A stretch of 64,000 nucleotides of DNA from Streptomyces clavuligerus. GTDB taxonomy: Bacteria > Actinomycetota > Actinomycetes > Streptomycetales > Streptomycetaceae. Below, in pieces: positions 16,613-25,502 of the stretch (positions are counted from its first letter, which is position 1; the number at the start of each line of letters is the position of its first letter). A model generated the notes under the pieces. It had not been told where the DNA came from and searched no databases. It saw only the letters and a program-made list of their open reading frames with translations. Location of the stretch: the NCBI RefSeq assembly GCF_005519465.1, contig NZ_CP027859.1:62001-126000 (forward strand). The letters are read 5' to 3'. Position numbers and translations under genes: made by a program.

Positions 16613-19549
16613 GTGGGACACAGCACCCCGCCCGGCGCGGAGGAGAGGCGCGGGATACCGGGGCTGCTGGCACGCCTCGGCCGCCGGACCGCGCCGGACC
16701 GGAGCGTCCCGCCCACCGCCGGGGCCGCGGAATCCCCGCACACGGTCCGGGAGGACTTCCCCCACCGGTATCTGCTCAGATCCTCCGCCGACACCGACAG
16801 CGCGGTCCGCGAGCTGCTGCGGGAACTGCCCGCCGACAGCCGCCGCCCGGTCGTCGTCGTGGACGTGCCCCCGGCCGCCGCAGGCAATCTCGGCGAGGAA
16901 CTCGGATCGCTGCTGGCCCGCCTTCGGGACGAGGAACCGCTCGCCGTCCGGCTGGTGATGTCCGGGGCTGCGGCTCCGGCCGGTGCGGCCGGCCCGCTCG
17001 CGCAGCGTCTCGCCGACGCCTGGCGGCTGACCCTGGAGGCGCCCGACGCCCCGGCGGTCCTCACCCCCGGGGGCCCGCTGTACGTCGCCGAGCCCGCCGC
17101 CCCGGGTGGCGGGTGGTGGCGCTTCGCGCCGGACGCCGCGCCCGAGGCCCTGGGCACCCGGCTGCCCGCGCCGCGCTGGCAGCGTGCCCTCGCCCGGGTC
17201 CCCATGGGCACGGTCGGCGGCTGTGTGGCCCGCGCCGTGCCCGCCGGACTGCTGCTGAGCCCGGCGGACGCGGGCGCTCCGCGGCCCGACGCGCCCGCCT
17301 ACGCGGCGGCCACCCATCCGGAGAGGGTGAGCGTCCTGCTCGGTGTGCCCCGGGCGCGGCCCGTCCCGGCGGACGATGTCGCGACGCTCCTGGCCGGGTT
17401 GCCCGCCGAGGCACGGAGCGCCGTCCGGCTCGTACCCGCCGACGGGCGCGAGGCGGTCGTCCTCGCCGAGGAGGTGTGCGACCTGCTCGGCACTGAGCTG
17501 GAGGTGACCCTCGGTATCCCCGTGGCGGGGGGTGCGGCCGGTTCGCGGGAGGAGTCCGTACGGCTGGTCTCCGCCGAGGGCGACTTCACCTGGTCCCCGC
17601 CGCTCACCTCCCTCACCTGCTTCCCTGCTCGGGCCGACGGCTCGCGCCCCGTACCCCGGCCGCGTTCCTGGGCCCTGCCGGGAGCGCCGGAGGGTACCGG
17701 AGCCGAACCGGCCGCCCTGCGGCTGCCGTCCGGGGCGCGGGCCGTCGCCGTGCGCTCCGGACTCTGGATCGGCGACATGCCCGAGCCGCCCGGGGATGTA
17801 CGCGACCGGCCCGCCGACCCCCGCGCCCTGCGGGTAACGGTCGACTCCGGCTGTCTGACGGACGGGCGGCGCGACGCGCATCTGAAGGGCGTGTCGAACC
17901 TCCTCGCGGAGCTGGAACCCACCACCCGCGCGCAGACCGAGATCATGCCGCCCCGGGACGCGTCGCCCGAACTCGTGGCCGCGCTGCGACGGTTCGCGGT
18001 CCGGGCGGGCCTCACCCTCGGAGCGGTGCCGGGGCGCGCAACGGTGACGGGCCCCGATCCCGTGACGTCCGCGGGCGGTGCCCCGGCGGCTTCCGGCACC
18101 ACCACACCGACACCTGCCATGCCGACACCTGCCACACCGACGCCTGCCCTGCCGTCGGCCGCTCCGGTCACGGCGAGCGGACCGTCACGGGACGCCATGG
18201 GCGACGAGGGCGCACAGGGCCCCCCGGGCGCCGAGGACGCACGAGCGGGCAGCGGTTCCACGGGCGCCCAGGGCTCTCCCGGGGCGCAGGGTTCACCGAA
18301 CGCCCAGTGCGCCACGGTCACCACCGGGTCCCCCGTCACCATCGGCTCCGGAGTGGCGGAACCACCGTCCGGTGCGCTCCCGGCCGCGCCGCCGGTCCCG
18401 GCGGCCGACTCCACTCCAACGGCCGCGCCCACCACATCCGCCGCGCCTCCCCTGACGGAATCCGCGGAGTCGGCGGTGCACGCGTCCCCGACCGGGGCGC
18501 GTGCCACCCCCACCGCCCCTTCCGCCACCGCGACGGTGGCGTCCGGCCGGCCCTTCGCCGTGCCGACACTGACGCCGGACCCGCTCCCCGGCACGTCACG
18601 CACCGCCGCACCGCCCGCCCACGCGCCCGTATACGGGGTCCGCTCCACCGCTCCGGCGCCGTCGGTCCCGGGCGGAACCCTCGCACCCGCGGCGCCCGTC
18701 ACGAGTGAGCCGACCGCGGGCGCCCCCGTACGGCCTCCGACGGCCGGGGAACACCCCCGTTCCGCTCCCCCGGCCCGGCCCACGGCACACCGCTCCCCCG
18801 CCCCGGCCCCGCACCGGGCCCCGCCCACGGGTCCCAGTGGTGAGCGTGACCGGCTGGCCTTCCGCGAACTGGCCGCCGATGTGTGGGAGGAACACAGCGG
18901 ACCCGTCGGGCAGGCGCTGATCAGGCTGCCCGCGCTGCGCGGCACGGAGGCGGAGGGCGCGAGCGTCGATCTGGTCGCCGTGCGGCTCTTCCTCTCCTCC
19001 GGGCCCGACGATCCGTTCGGCGCCCGTGCCCTGGCGGCCGATCCGGAGCCGCTGCGCCCCTACGCGGTCTGTCTCGCCTCCGGACTGCGCAGGCTGCCCG
19101 CGCTGCGCGGCCCCCTGATACGCGCCGTGCCCCAGCCCGGCATCCCGCGCGAGCTGGTTCCGGGCGCGGTCCTGCGCTGCGACGCGCCGCTGGACGCCGT
19201 CCAGGCGGGGCGGCGTGGTGCCCCGCTGCCGCCCGACGCGCTGGTCCGCTACGTGATCCGCTCCGTCACGGCCCGGCGCAGCTCCGTCCTCGCCCAGGAC
19301 GGGGACAGTCCCGGGGCCCTGTTCGCGGCCGGGACGTCCTTCACCGTCCTGGACCGCCGGGAGCGGGGCGGCGGTCTGCCCGCGCGGGTGCTGCTGGCGG
19401 AGGCGCTCCCGGGCGACCCCGCGCGTGAGCCGTCCGCGGAGGCGCTGGAGAAGCTGGACGCCGCCGCCCGCGGCCCGGCCTCCGGCACCCCGCCCTGGCC
19501 CGGCCGGTGCACCGGCCCCTTTCTCCAGCACATCCCGTCGGCGCCCTGA
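16613..19549 (+). CDS. Large type VII-locus protein with Pro/Ala/Thr linker and ART-like C-terminal domain
   Basis: It has 978 residues from GTG 16613, with GAAGGGA ten bases upstream; ATG 16577 is an in-frame alternative. The N-terminal ~450 residues are globular but unrecognised. Residues ~480-740 are a low-complexity Ala/Pro/Thr/Ser linker. The C-terminal ~200 residues have three segments in the order of an ADP-ribosyltransferase fold: VLRCDAP (~853), RSVTARRSS (~882) and GALFAAGTSFTVLDR (~901). The last closely resembles the ART strand after the EXE loop, but the glutamates are absent (GDSPGAL). I infer a degenerate ART-like domain. No signal peptide is evident, so export could be through the ESX system. 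Confidence 0.6.
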   Translation: MGHSTPPGAEERRGIPGLLARLGRRTAPDRSVPPTAGAAESPHTVREDFPHRYLLRSSADTDSAVRELLRELPADSRRPVVVVDVPPAAAGNLGEELGSLLARLRDEEPLAVRLVMSGAAAPAGAAGPLAQRLADAWRLTLEAPDAPAVLTPGGPLYVAEPAAPGGGWWRFAPDAAPEALGTRLPAPRWQRALARVPMGTVGGCVARAVPAGLLLSPADAGAPRPDAPAYAAATHPERVSVLLGVPRARPVPADDVATLLAGLPAEARSAVRLVPADGREAVVLAEEVCDLLGTELEVTLGIPVAGGAAGSREESVRLVSAEGDFTWSPPLTSLTCFPARADGSRPVPRPRSWALPGAPEGTGAEPAALRLPSGARAVAVRSGLWIGDMPEPPGDVRDRPADPRALRVTVDSGCLTDGRRDAHLKGVSNLLAELEPTTRAQTEIMPPRDASPELVAALRRFAVRAGLTLGAVPGRATVTGPDPVTSAGGAPAASGTTTPTPAMPTPATPTPALPSAAPVTASGPSRDAMGDEGAQGPPGAEDARAGSGSTGAQGSPGAQGSPNAQCATVTTGSPVTIGSGVAEPPSGALPAAPPVPAADSTPTAAPTTSAAPPLTESAESAVHASPTGARATPTAPSATATVASGRPFAVPTLTPDPLPGTSRTAAPPAHAPVYGVRSTAPAPSVPGGTLAPAAPVTSEPTAGAPVRPPTAGEHPRSAPPARPTAHRSPAPAPHRAPPTGPSGERDRLAFRELAADVWEEHSGPVGQALIRLPALRGTEAEGASVDLVAVRLFLSSGPDDPFGARALAADPEPLRPYAVCLASGLRRLPALRGPLIRAVPQPGIPRELVPGAVLRCDAPLDAVQAGRRGAPLPPDALVRYVIRSVTARRSSVLAQDGDSPGALFAAGTSFTVLDRRERGGGLPARVLLAEALPGDPAREPSAEALEKLDAAARGPASGTPPWPGRCTGPFLQHIPSAP

Positions 19550-19620
19550 GCGGGCCGGGGCCCGCGCCCCGGCCCCCCGCCGGCCCTCACCTTCCCCGTA
19601 CCAGAAAGGCAGCCCCAGGC

Positions 19621-21201
19621 ATGGCAAGCAGAGAGTCCACCCCGGACAACAGAAGCGCCGCGGCGGGTTCCGTACGGCGGGCGGCGGCCGTGGCGGTTCT
19701 GGCGGAGGAGCCGACCAGTGGTCTGTTCCCCGCCCCGGCGCCCGGCGCCGGGGCGGGCGAGGCGGAAGGGAAGCCGGGGGCCGGGCCGTCCGGAGCGCCG
19801 GAGACGGCCGGTGCGACGGCGACGGCGACGGCGAGCACGACGGCCGTCCCCACCATCAGCGGTACGGCCTCCTCGGCGGCCTCCCCGACGGTGTCGTCCG
19901 CCGCCGCCGCTCCGGCGGAATCCTCCCCGGCGACCGCGGCGGCCGGAGCGCCCGGCACGGAATCGGCGGGTACGGCCGGCACGGGTACGGCCACGACGAG
20001 CGCCGCGGACTCGACGGGAACGGGTACGGCAGCCGTGGCCGAGGGAGCCACCCGCGCCGGAACGCTGTCGGCGGTACGCGCGCGTCTCGCCACGGCGGCC
20101 CGGGCGTCCGGTCCGGGCTCCGGCCGGAACGAGGACTCCGGGGAGACCCCGCCCGGCAGGCCCAACAAGCCGCTGATCGCCGCCGCCGTGCTCGGCGGGC
20201 TGGTGCTCGTCGCGGTGCCGTTCCTCGTCTCCGGATCCGATGAGGAGAAGCCGCGGTCCTCGGTCGCCGAGGGACCGGGCGGCAGCCCGATGGATCCCGA
20301 CAGCATCGGCCAGGGTCTGGTCCCGGGCGAGGAACGCGTCGCGGCCCCCGGCGCGGCCAAGGGCGCTCCCGCCCGCCCGGGCGCGGCCCCGGCGGGTGCC
20401 CCGCGCCCCGGCGGCCCGCCCGCGCTGACCGCTCCCGGTCCGCTCGGCCCGGTGCCCGGTCCCCAGGACGGTGGACTTCCCGTTCCGGGAACCGGGACCG
20501 GAGCCGGCGCCCCGAAGCCCGGCGGCGCACCGGCCGACGAGGCACCCGGCGCGCCCGACAGGAAGACCCCGGGGACCAGGGCCCCCGCTCCGGACAAGAA
20601 GCCCCCGGCGAAGCCCGCGGAACCTGCGAAGCCCGCCACGCCGAAGCCCGCGAAACCGGCGAAGCCCGCCCCCGCCGTTCCGCCGCCCGCCCCGGCACCC
20701 GCCACCTTCTCGCATCTGATCGGACTCGGCTGCGATACGCCCGGCTTCGCCACGGGCGACTGGTACGTCGACAAGAACGAGGGATGGCTCAAGCACTGGG
20801 GCAGCACCAAGAGCCACGGCTGCAACGGTCTCTTCTACAGCATGCCGATGTCCGGCAGCTCCACCTCGGACGGCATCTGGGCCCAGTGGAAGTTCTACAC
20901 CGGCAAGGTCCAGAAGGGGCTCTGCGCGGTCGAGGTGTTCATTCCCGACGTCGGCAACAACGACTACGTCGGAGGCACCCCGGCCCACTACACCGTGTAT
21001 CAGGCATTCAGCCAGAAGGCGAAGAACGTGGTGGGCACGTTCCGGATCAACCAGCCCTCGCGCCTGGGTCAGTGGGTGTCCGCGGGGACCTACCGGATCG
21101 GCGGCAACAAGATCTCCGTCGTGCTCGACAACCGCGGCAGCGGTGCCGACAACCGCCACGCGGCGGCGGGCCCCGTCCGGGTGAACTGCACCGCGTCCTG
21201 A
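19621..21201 (+). CDS. Membrane-anchored protein with golvesin-like C-terminal domain
   Basis: It has 526 residues from ATG 19621, behind AAAGG. The first ~180 residues are a low-complexity Ala/Thr/Gly cytoplasmic tail. A membrane helix (LIAAAVLGGLVLVAVPFLV) follows, then an extracellular Pro/Lys/Ala spacer that could cross the cell wall. The C-terminal ~150 residues (from ATFSHLIGLGC) form a beta-rich domain. Its ending (HYTVYQAF...GTFRINQP...GQWVSAGTYRIGG.ISVVLDN) matches the pattern of the golvesin C-terminal/xanthan-lyase accessory domain. Three or four Cys residues could pair outside the cell. It follows the ART-like gene after 71 bp on the same strand and ends the type VII block. Confidence 0.72.
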   Translation: MASRESTPDNRSAAAGSVRRAAAVAVLAEEPTSGLFPAPAPGAGAGEAEGKPGAGPSGAPETAGATATATASTTAVPTISGTASSAASPTVSSAAAAPAESSPATAAAGAPGTESAGTAGTGTATTSAADSTGTGTAAVAEGATRAGTLSAVRARLATAARASGPGSGRNEDSGETPPGRPNKPLIAAAVLGGLVLVAVPFLVSGSDEEKPRSSVAEGPGGSPMDPDSIGQGLVPGEERVAAPGAAKGAPARPGAAPAGAPRPGGPPALTAPGPLGPVPGPQDGGLPVPGTGTGAGAPKPGGAPADEAPGAPDRKTPGTRAPAPDKKPPAKPAEPAKPATPKPAKPAKPAPAVPPPAPAPATFSHLIGLGCDTPGFATGDWYVDKNEGWLKHWGSTKSHGCNGLFYSMPMSGSSTSDGIWAQWKFYTGKVQKGLCAVEVFIPDVGNNDYVGGTPAHYTVYQAFSQKAKNVVGTFRINQPSRLGQWVSAGTYRIGGNKISVVLDNRGSGADNRHAAAGPVRVNCTAS

Positions 21202-21224
21202 CCCTCCGGCCACGGGGAAGCGCC

Positions 21225-21251
21225 CGCCGGACCGAACCCATCGGTCCGGCG
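21225..21251 (+). terminator. Strong hairpin after the golvesin-domain gene
   Basis: An 11-bp perfect stem (CGCCGGACCGA and its complement) with a 5-base loop starts 24 bases after the stop codon at 21201. No T-tract follows, which is common for Streptomyces terminators. Confidence 0.75.
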
Positions 21252-21718
21252 CGCCCGGTCCGGCGCGCAGCGCAGTTCTCCGCGTACGGCACCACCGAGG
21301 CACTGGGGGCCGTCGGCGCCCCCTTCCGTCACCCGGTCCCGGGCAGATGCGGATCGCCGTGCGCGCGGCCGGGGTCGACCCGTTCGGCCGGAAGCTTCTC
21401 AACGGTCTGACGCGCGACTGGACCCGTCCTTTCGCGGGTGGCTGTCTCAGGTCTGTGGCCGGCGGGTTCGTCCGATGCCGGTGGCGAGGGGACCGAGGAG
21501 GCGGAGTGGGGCGCCGCGGTTGATCCGGACGGTTGGCGGATCGGTGAGGTTGCCGATTCGCAGGGTGGGTCCGCCGAGGTGGTGGAGGATCATCCGGCTG
21601 GTGGGGCGGACGCGGTGGTTGTCCGGGTAGCGGCCGGGCACGGCTTCTGCGGGTTCTTCTGAACGGTCTTGTCCTGTGCCGCTCACCCGGTCCGAACGGG
21701 GTCGGCGCGGTCGTCCTC
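21252..21718. other. Intergenic region, possible gene remnants
   Basis: No full gene is recognised. A minus-strand frame of 79 codons (21447-21686) has fairly normal amino-acid composition in its second half (LRIGNLTDPPTVRINRG) and may be the tail of a lost gene. A plus-strand stretch from ATG 21348 (MRIAVRAAGVDPFGRKLLNG) also looks protein-like for about 25 codons before losing sense. Neither can be assigned. Confidence 0.35.
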
Positions 21719-22328
21719 GTGGTCCTCACGTCTCTCGCGGTGCTGCACGGGCGGCCGGGCCGGGAGTGGGTGTCCGTATCGGCGCGGGTGCTGGTGGGGG
21801 TGCTGTTGGGGGCGCTGTTCCTGCACGCGGTCGCCGACCGATTCGGGCTGCTGGGCCCGGTGGAGGGCCGGTTCGCGGGCTGGGGGGGACCTCGCCGCCT
21901 TCGTCGACTGCGCCCGCGAGGTCACCGCGTTCCTGCCGGGCGGTCTCGTTCCCGCGCCCGCCGTCCTCGCCACGGCCGCGGAGATCGTGCTCGGCGCGGG
22001 GCTGCTCCTCGGTGTGCGGGTGCGCCTCGCGGCCTTCGGCGCGGGGCTGCTGAACCTCCCGTTCGCGGTCTCGATGTCCCTCTCGATGCCGCCGCAGGAA
22101 CAGTTCCACTACGGCGTATTCGTGCCGGCCGCGGGAATGCTGGTGCTCGCGTCCGGTGAACGGCCGCCGCTGCCGGGGCGCGGGGCGGGTGCGGCGCCGG
22201 GGGCCGCTTCGCCGCGTCCCGGTTGCGGCGCCGATGTCCGGGGTTCGTGGCTCAGGGAGCCGCCGTGCCGGGCCGGGGAATCCTGTCGCCCGCCTTCGCG
22301 GCCGGTTCCGCCTCGCCCACCATGGTGA
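21719..22328 (+). pseudogene. DoxX-family membrane protein gene with a +1 frameshift in a G run
   Basis: One frame encodes VLVGVLLGALFLHAVADRFG and ends in GRFAGWGG at a run of seven G residues (21882-21888). The next frame continues with DLAAFVDCAREVTAFLP, AEIVLGAGLLLGVRVRLAAF and GVFVPAAGMLVLASG. Together these give the four-helix DoxX/MauE-type pattern. Removing one G restores a continuous protein. DoxX proteins are small membrane partners in redox or thiol metabolism. The break may be a real mutation or a homopolymer base-call error. The start at GTG 21719 is a guess, as no good ribosome binding site is seen. Confidence 0.7.
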
Positions 22329-22624
22329 GTGACGGTGGCGGATCACCGCGTTCCCGGAACGGAGTTCACCGCGGCGCGCCCGTTCGTCGCGGTCCGGGTG
22401 CGTGCGGCCGGGCCGTGGCGGGAGCGGGGCCGGGTGAAGGCGTCGCGTTGTCCTGTGCACCCTGTGCATCCTGTGGATCACTCTTCCGGGTGACCCTCAG
22501 AGGTGATGTGGACGGTCTAGCCTTTTGTCTCCGCCGGGACGGCGGACGGCGGAGGGTTCCTGCCACGGAGGCCCGGCTGCCCCACGTCCCCGCATGCGGT
22601 GCCGCGTCCCGAAAGGCTGTGGTC

Positions 22625-24040
22625 ATGGTGAACGTTCCGGAAGGCTCCGCCCGGGCGGTCGGGGCGGGGCGCCGGGAGGAGGCGCGGGGCGTTCCGGATG
22701 GTCTGCCCGCGCCGCCCGTCGCTCCGGGGCGGCTCCCGGTCCTGGGGCATCTCGTCGCCATGCTCCGTGATCCTCTCGGGTTCATGGCGTCCTTGCCGGC
22801 CGTGGCCGAGGTGGTCACCATCTATGTCGGGACGCGGCCGGTCCATGTCGCCAACTCGCTCGATCTGGTCCAGTCCATGCTGGTCACCGAGGCCGACAGC
22901 TTTCAGCGCGGACTGTTGTTCGAGAAGGCCGAGAAGGTCGTGGGTCCCGGTCTGACCATGGTCGAGGGGGAGGCGCACAGGAGGCAGCGCAAGCTGGTCC
23001 AGCCGGCGTTCAGCCCGCGCCGGATCGAGCAGTACACCCAGACGATGATCGAGGCGGCGGAGGCCGGAGTCGGCTCCTGGCGGCCGGGCCGGAGGATGGA
23101 CGCGGACCGGGTGATGTACGACCTCGGCATGGACGTCTTCACCCGGGTACTGTTCCGCGGCGCGCTCGACGGCGCATCGGCGGACCTGGTGAAGCAGGCG
23201 ACCTCCGGCATCATGGCCGGGATGGTCGCGCACTCGCTCTATCCGGCGCAGTGGCTGGAGAAGGTGCCGATCCCGCTCAATCGCCGGTTCCGGCGTGGCG
23301 ACGCGCAGATGACCGAGGTGGTCGACCGGATCATCCACCACTACCGGCAGGGCGGCACGGCCGACCACGACGGGGCGGCGATCCTCGACGCGTTGATGGC
23401 CGAGAACGAGCGGGCGAGCGGTCGGCCCCTGGACTCCGTGGAACTGCGGACCGAGGTCATTCATCTCCTGGTCGCCGGCGCCGAAGGGCCCGGCGCGTCC
23501 CTGGCCTGGCTGTTCCACGAGCTGAGCCGGCACCCCGACGTCGAACGGCAGCTGGTGGAGGAACTCGACGCCGTCTTCGGGGACGGCCCCCTCACCGTGG
23601 CGGGGCTCGCCGGTCTCACCTTCACCCGGGCCGTGGTGAAGGAATCCCTGCGCGTCCACGCCCCGACCTGGCTGCTGACCCGCCGTGCCCTGAAGGCCGT
23701 CGCCCTCGGTGGGCACCGCATTCCGGCCGGTGGCGAGGTCGCTTTCAGCCTCACCGCGCTGCACCGCACCGCGCCGCAGTACGACGACCCCGGGCGCTTC
23801 GACCCGGCGCGCTGGCTGGACGGCCGGACGGCGCGTCTGCCGCGCAGCGCGTACATGCCCTTCGGAACCGGCAGGCACCGATGCGTGGGCGACCACTTCA
23901 CCCTCCAGGTGGTCCTGGTCTGTGCCGTGACCATCGCCCGGCGGTGGCGGCTCGTGCCGTGCCCCGGAATCCGTGTCCGGGAGAGGCCGGTGGCGCTGGT
24001 GCGGCCAAGTGGTCTCCTCATGGACGTGGCGGCCCGGTAG
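22625..24040 (+). CDS. Cytochrome P450 of the terpenoid cluster
   Basis: It has 471 residues from ATG 22625, with GAAAGG upstream. P450 landmarks are clear: EAHRRQRKLVQPAF in the C-helix region, ESLR at 340-343 (ExxR), FDPARW, and the haem loop FGTGRHRCVG with ligand Cys420. The I-helix reads AGAEGPGAS (284-292). It has the acidic Glu but Gly where the oxygen-activating Thr is usual, so oxygen activation may be atypical. The arrangement (PAPPVAPGRLPVLGHL at the N-terminus, eukaryote-like W.LTRRA) fits the bacterial terpene-linked P450s. The terpene synthase follows 205 bp downstream on the same strand. Confidence 0.93.
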   Translation: MVNVPEGSARAVGAGRREEARGVPDGLPAPPVAPGRLPVLGHLVAMLRDPLGFMASLPAVAEVVTIYVGTRPVHVANSLDLVQSMLVTEADSFQRGLLFEKAEKVVGPGLTMVEGEAHRRQRKLVQPAFSPRRIEQYTQTMIEAAEAGVGSWRPGRRMDADRVMYDLGMDVFTRVLFRGALDGASADLVKQATSGIMAGMVAHSLYPAQWLEKVPIPLNRRFRRGDAQMTEVVDRIIHHYRQGGTADHDGAAILDALMAENERASGRPLDSVELRTEVIHLLVAGAEGPGASLAWLFHELSRHPDVERQLVEELDAVFGDGPLTVAGLAGLTFTRAVVKESLRVHAPTWLLTRRALKAVALGGHRIPAGGEVAFSLTALHRTAPQYDDPGRFDPARWLDGRTARLPRSAYMPFGTGRHRCVGDHFTLQVVLVCAVTIARRWRLVPCPGIRVRERPVALVRPSGLLMDVAAR

Positions 24041-24245
24041 GGCGGGAGGCGCACGGTATGCCCCAGGACATCGCCGCATTCATCCCCTTTCCCACACGGC
24101 TCGGCCCGGGCACCGGCCGGGCCGCCGCCGGTCATCTCCGCCGGCCGCGGTTCTTCGGCCTCCTGCCCCGGACCCACCACCCCACCGCCGAGGACCAAGC
24201 ACCCCCTGGGTGGCCTGAATCCTCATCACCCTGTGCGAGGTCGAC

Positions 24246-25502
24246 ATGTCCCTGAACCACAGCGATCTGATGTTCTACTGCCCTGTGGACGATCTTCCGC
24301 ATCCGGCGGCGTCGGGTGTCAATGACCGTACGCTCGACTGGGCGTCCGGGCAGGGGATACCCACGGCGGACCGGGACGCGGGCCGGCTGCGGGCGATGGC
24401 GCCGGGTCTGCTGGCGGCCCGTATCGCCCCGGACGCCCGGGGCCCGGTGCTGGACGCTTTCGCGGACCACCACACCTGGCTCTTCGCCTTCGACGACGAG
24501 TACTGCGACAGGGCCGACGGTTCCGGCATCACCGAGTGGGCGAGCTTCCTGGCCCGGCTGCACCGGGTGGTGGAGACCGGCGAGAGCGCGCTGCTGCCGG
24601 GCAATCCCTACGGCCTCGCCCTGCGTGACATCGCCTGCCGGCTCTCCACGTACACGACACCGGCCCAGCTCGCCGAATGGCTCGAAGCCCTGCGGTCCTA
24701 CTTCGCCGCCCTGGTCTGGGAACGCTCCCGCCGCCGCGACGACGACCGGCTCCAGAGCCTCGACGACTATCTGCTGCTCCGCCTCCGCAACGGCGCGATG
24801 CACACCAGCATCACCCTCCTGGACACCGTCAACGGCTACGTCCTGCCACGCGAGCTGCGGGAAACACCGGGCGTACGCGCCCTGGTCGAGATGACCGCGC
24901 TTCTCGTCTCGGTGGACAACGACATCCTCTCGCACCACAAGGAGTCCACGAGCGGGACCCGGGAGGCCAATCTCCTCGATGTGCTCGGCCGGACGGGGCA
25001 CACCACCCCCGGGGAAGCCGTAGCCCAGGCCGTCGCCCTGCGCAATGAGATCATGCGTCAATTCGTGCGCGTGGCCGAACGAGTCCGGACCCCCGCCGCC
25101 GTCCCGGAGCTGTACCGTTTCACCACGGGTCTCGCCCGCTGGATACGGGCCAACCTGGACTTCAGCCTCACCACCACCCGCTACACCGGTCCGGTCACCG
25201 AACGCGCCGCCCTCAGCCCGCATGAGGTTCCTCCCCTGTCGGGGCAGGGGCCCGCCCCCGCCCGGTCGGACGTGATCGGCTGGTGGTGGCGGATACCGGA
25301 GCCCCTCCCCGAGCCGGGCTCCGATGGCGCTGACACGCCGGTGAGGAAACGCCGTGCCGGGGATCGCCCACCCACGGCAGGCAGGGGCGGCGCTCCCCAC
25401 CACCAGCGGACGGGGCCACCGCCACCCGTTCTCCCGGGCGGAATCACGGCCAGTCGGTCATCCGGGTTGCAGCAGTCGACATGGAGGCGTGAGCACCGGT
25501 GA
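24246..25502 (+). CDS. Class I terpene synthase
   Basis: It has 418 residues from ATG 24246, with GAGG five bases upstream. The metal-binding motif is D83-D84-E85-Y-C-D88 (DDxxxD). The NSE triad is intact (N225, S229, E233 in NDILSHHKE). The effector-side RY pair is R312-Y313. These are the hallmarks of bacterial class I cyclases that ionise prenyl diphosphates. The domain ends near residue 330. A ~90-residue Pro/Arg-rich tail follows, longer than usual. The stop codon overlaps the GTG of the next P450 (GTGA), so the two are translationally coupled. The substrate cannot be read from sequence; with the class II cyclase nearby, a copalyl-type diphosphate is a reasonable guess. Confidence 0.93.
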   Translation: MSLNHSDLMFYCPVDDLPHPAASGVNDRTLDWASGQGIPTADRDAGRLRAMAPGLLAARIAPDARGPVLDAFADHHTWLFAFDDEYCDRADGSGITEWASFLARLHRVVETGESALLPGNPYGLALRDIACRLSTYTTPAQLAEWLEALRSYFAALVWERSRRRDDDRLQSLDDYLLLRLRNGAMHTSITLLDTVNGYVLPRELRETPGVRALVEMTALLVSVDNDILSHHKESTSGTREANLLDVLGRTGHTTPGEAVAQAVALRNEIMRQFVRVAERVRTPAAVPELYRFTTGLARWIRANLDFSLTTTRYTGPVTERAALSPHEVPPLSGQGPAPARSDVIGWWWRIPEPLPEPGSDGADTPVRKRRAGDRPPTAGRGGAPHHQRTGPPPPVLPGGITASRSSGLQQSTWRREHR

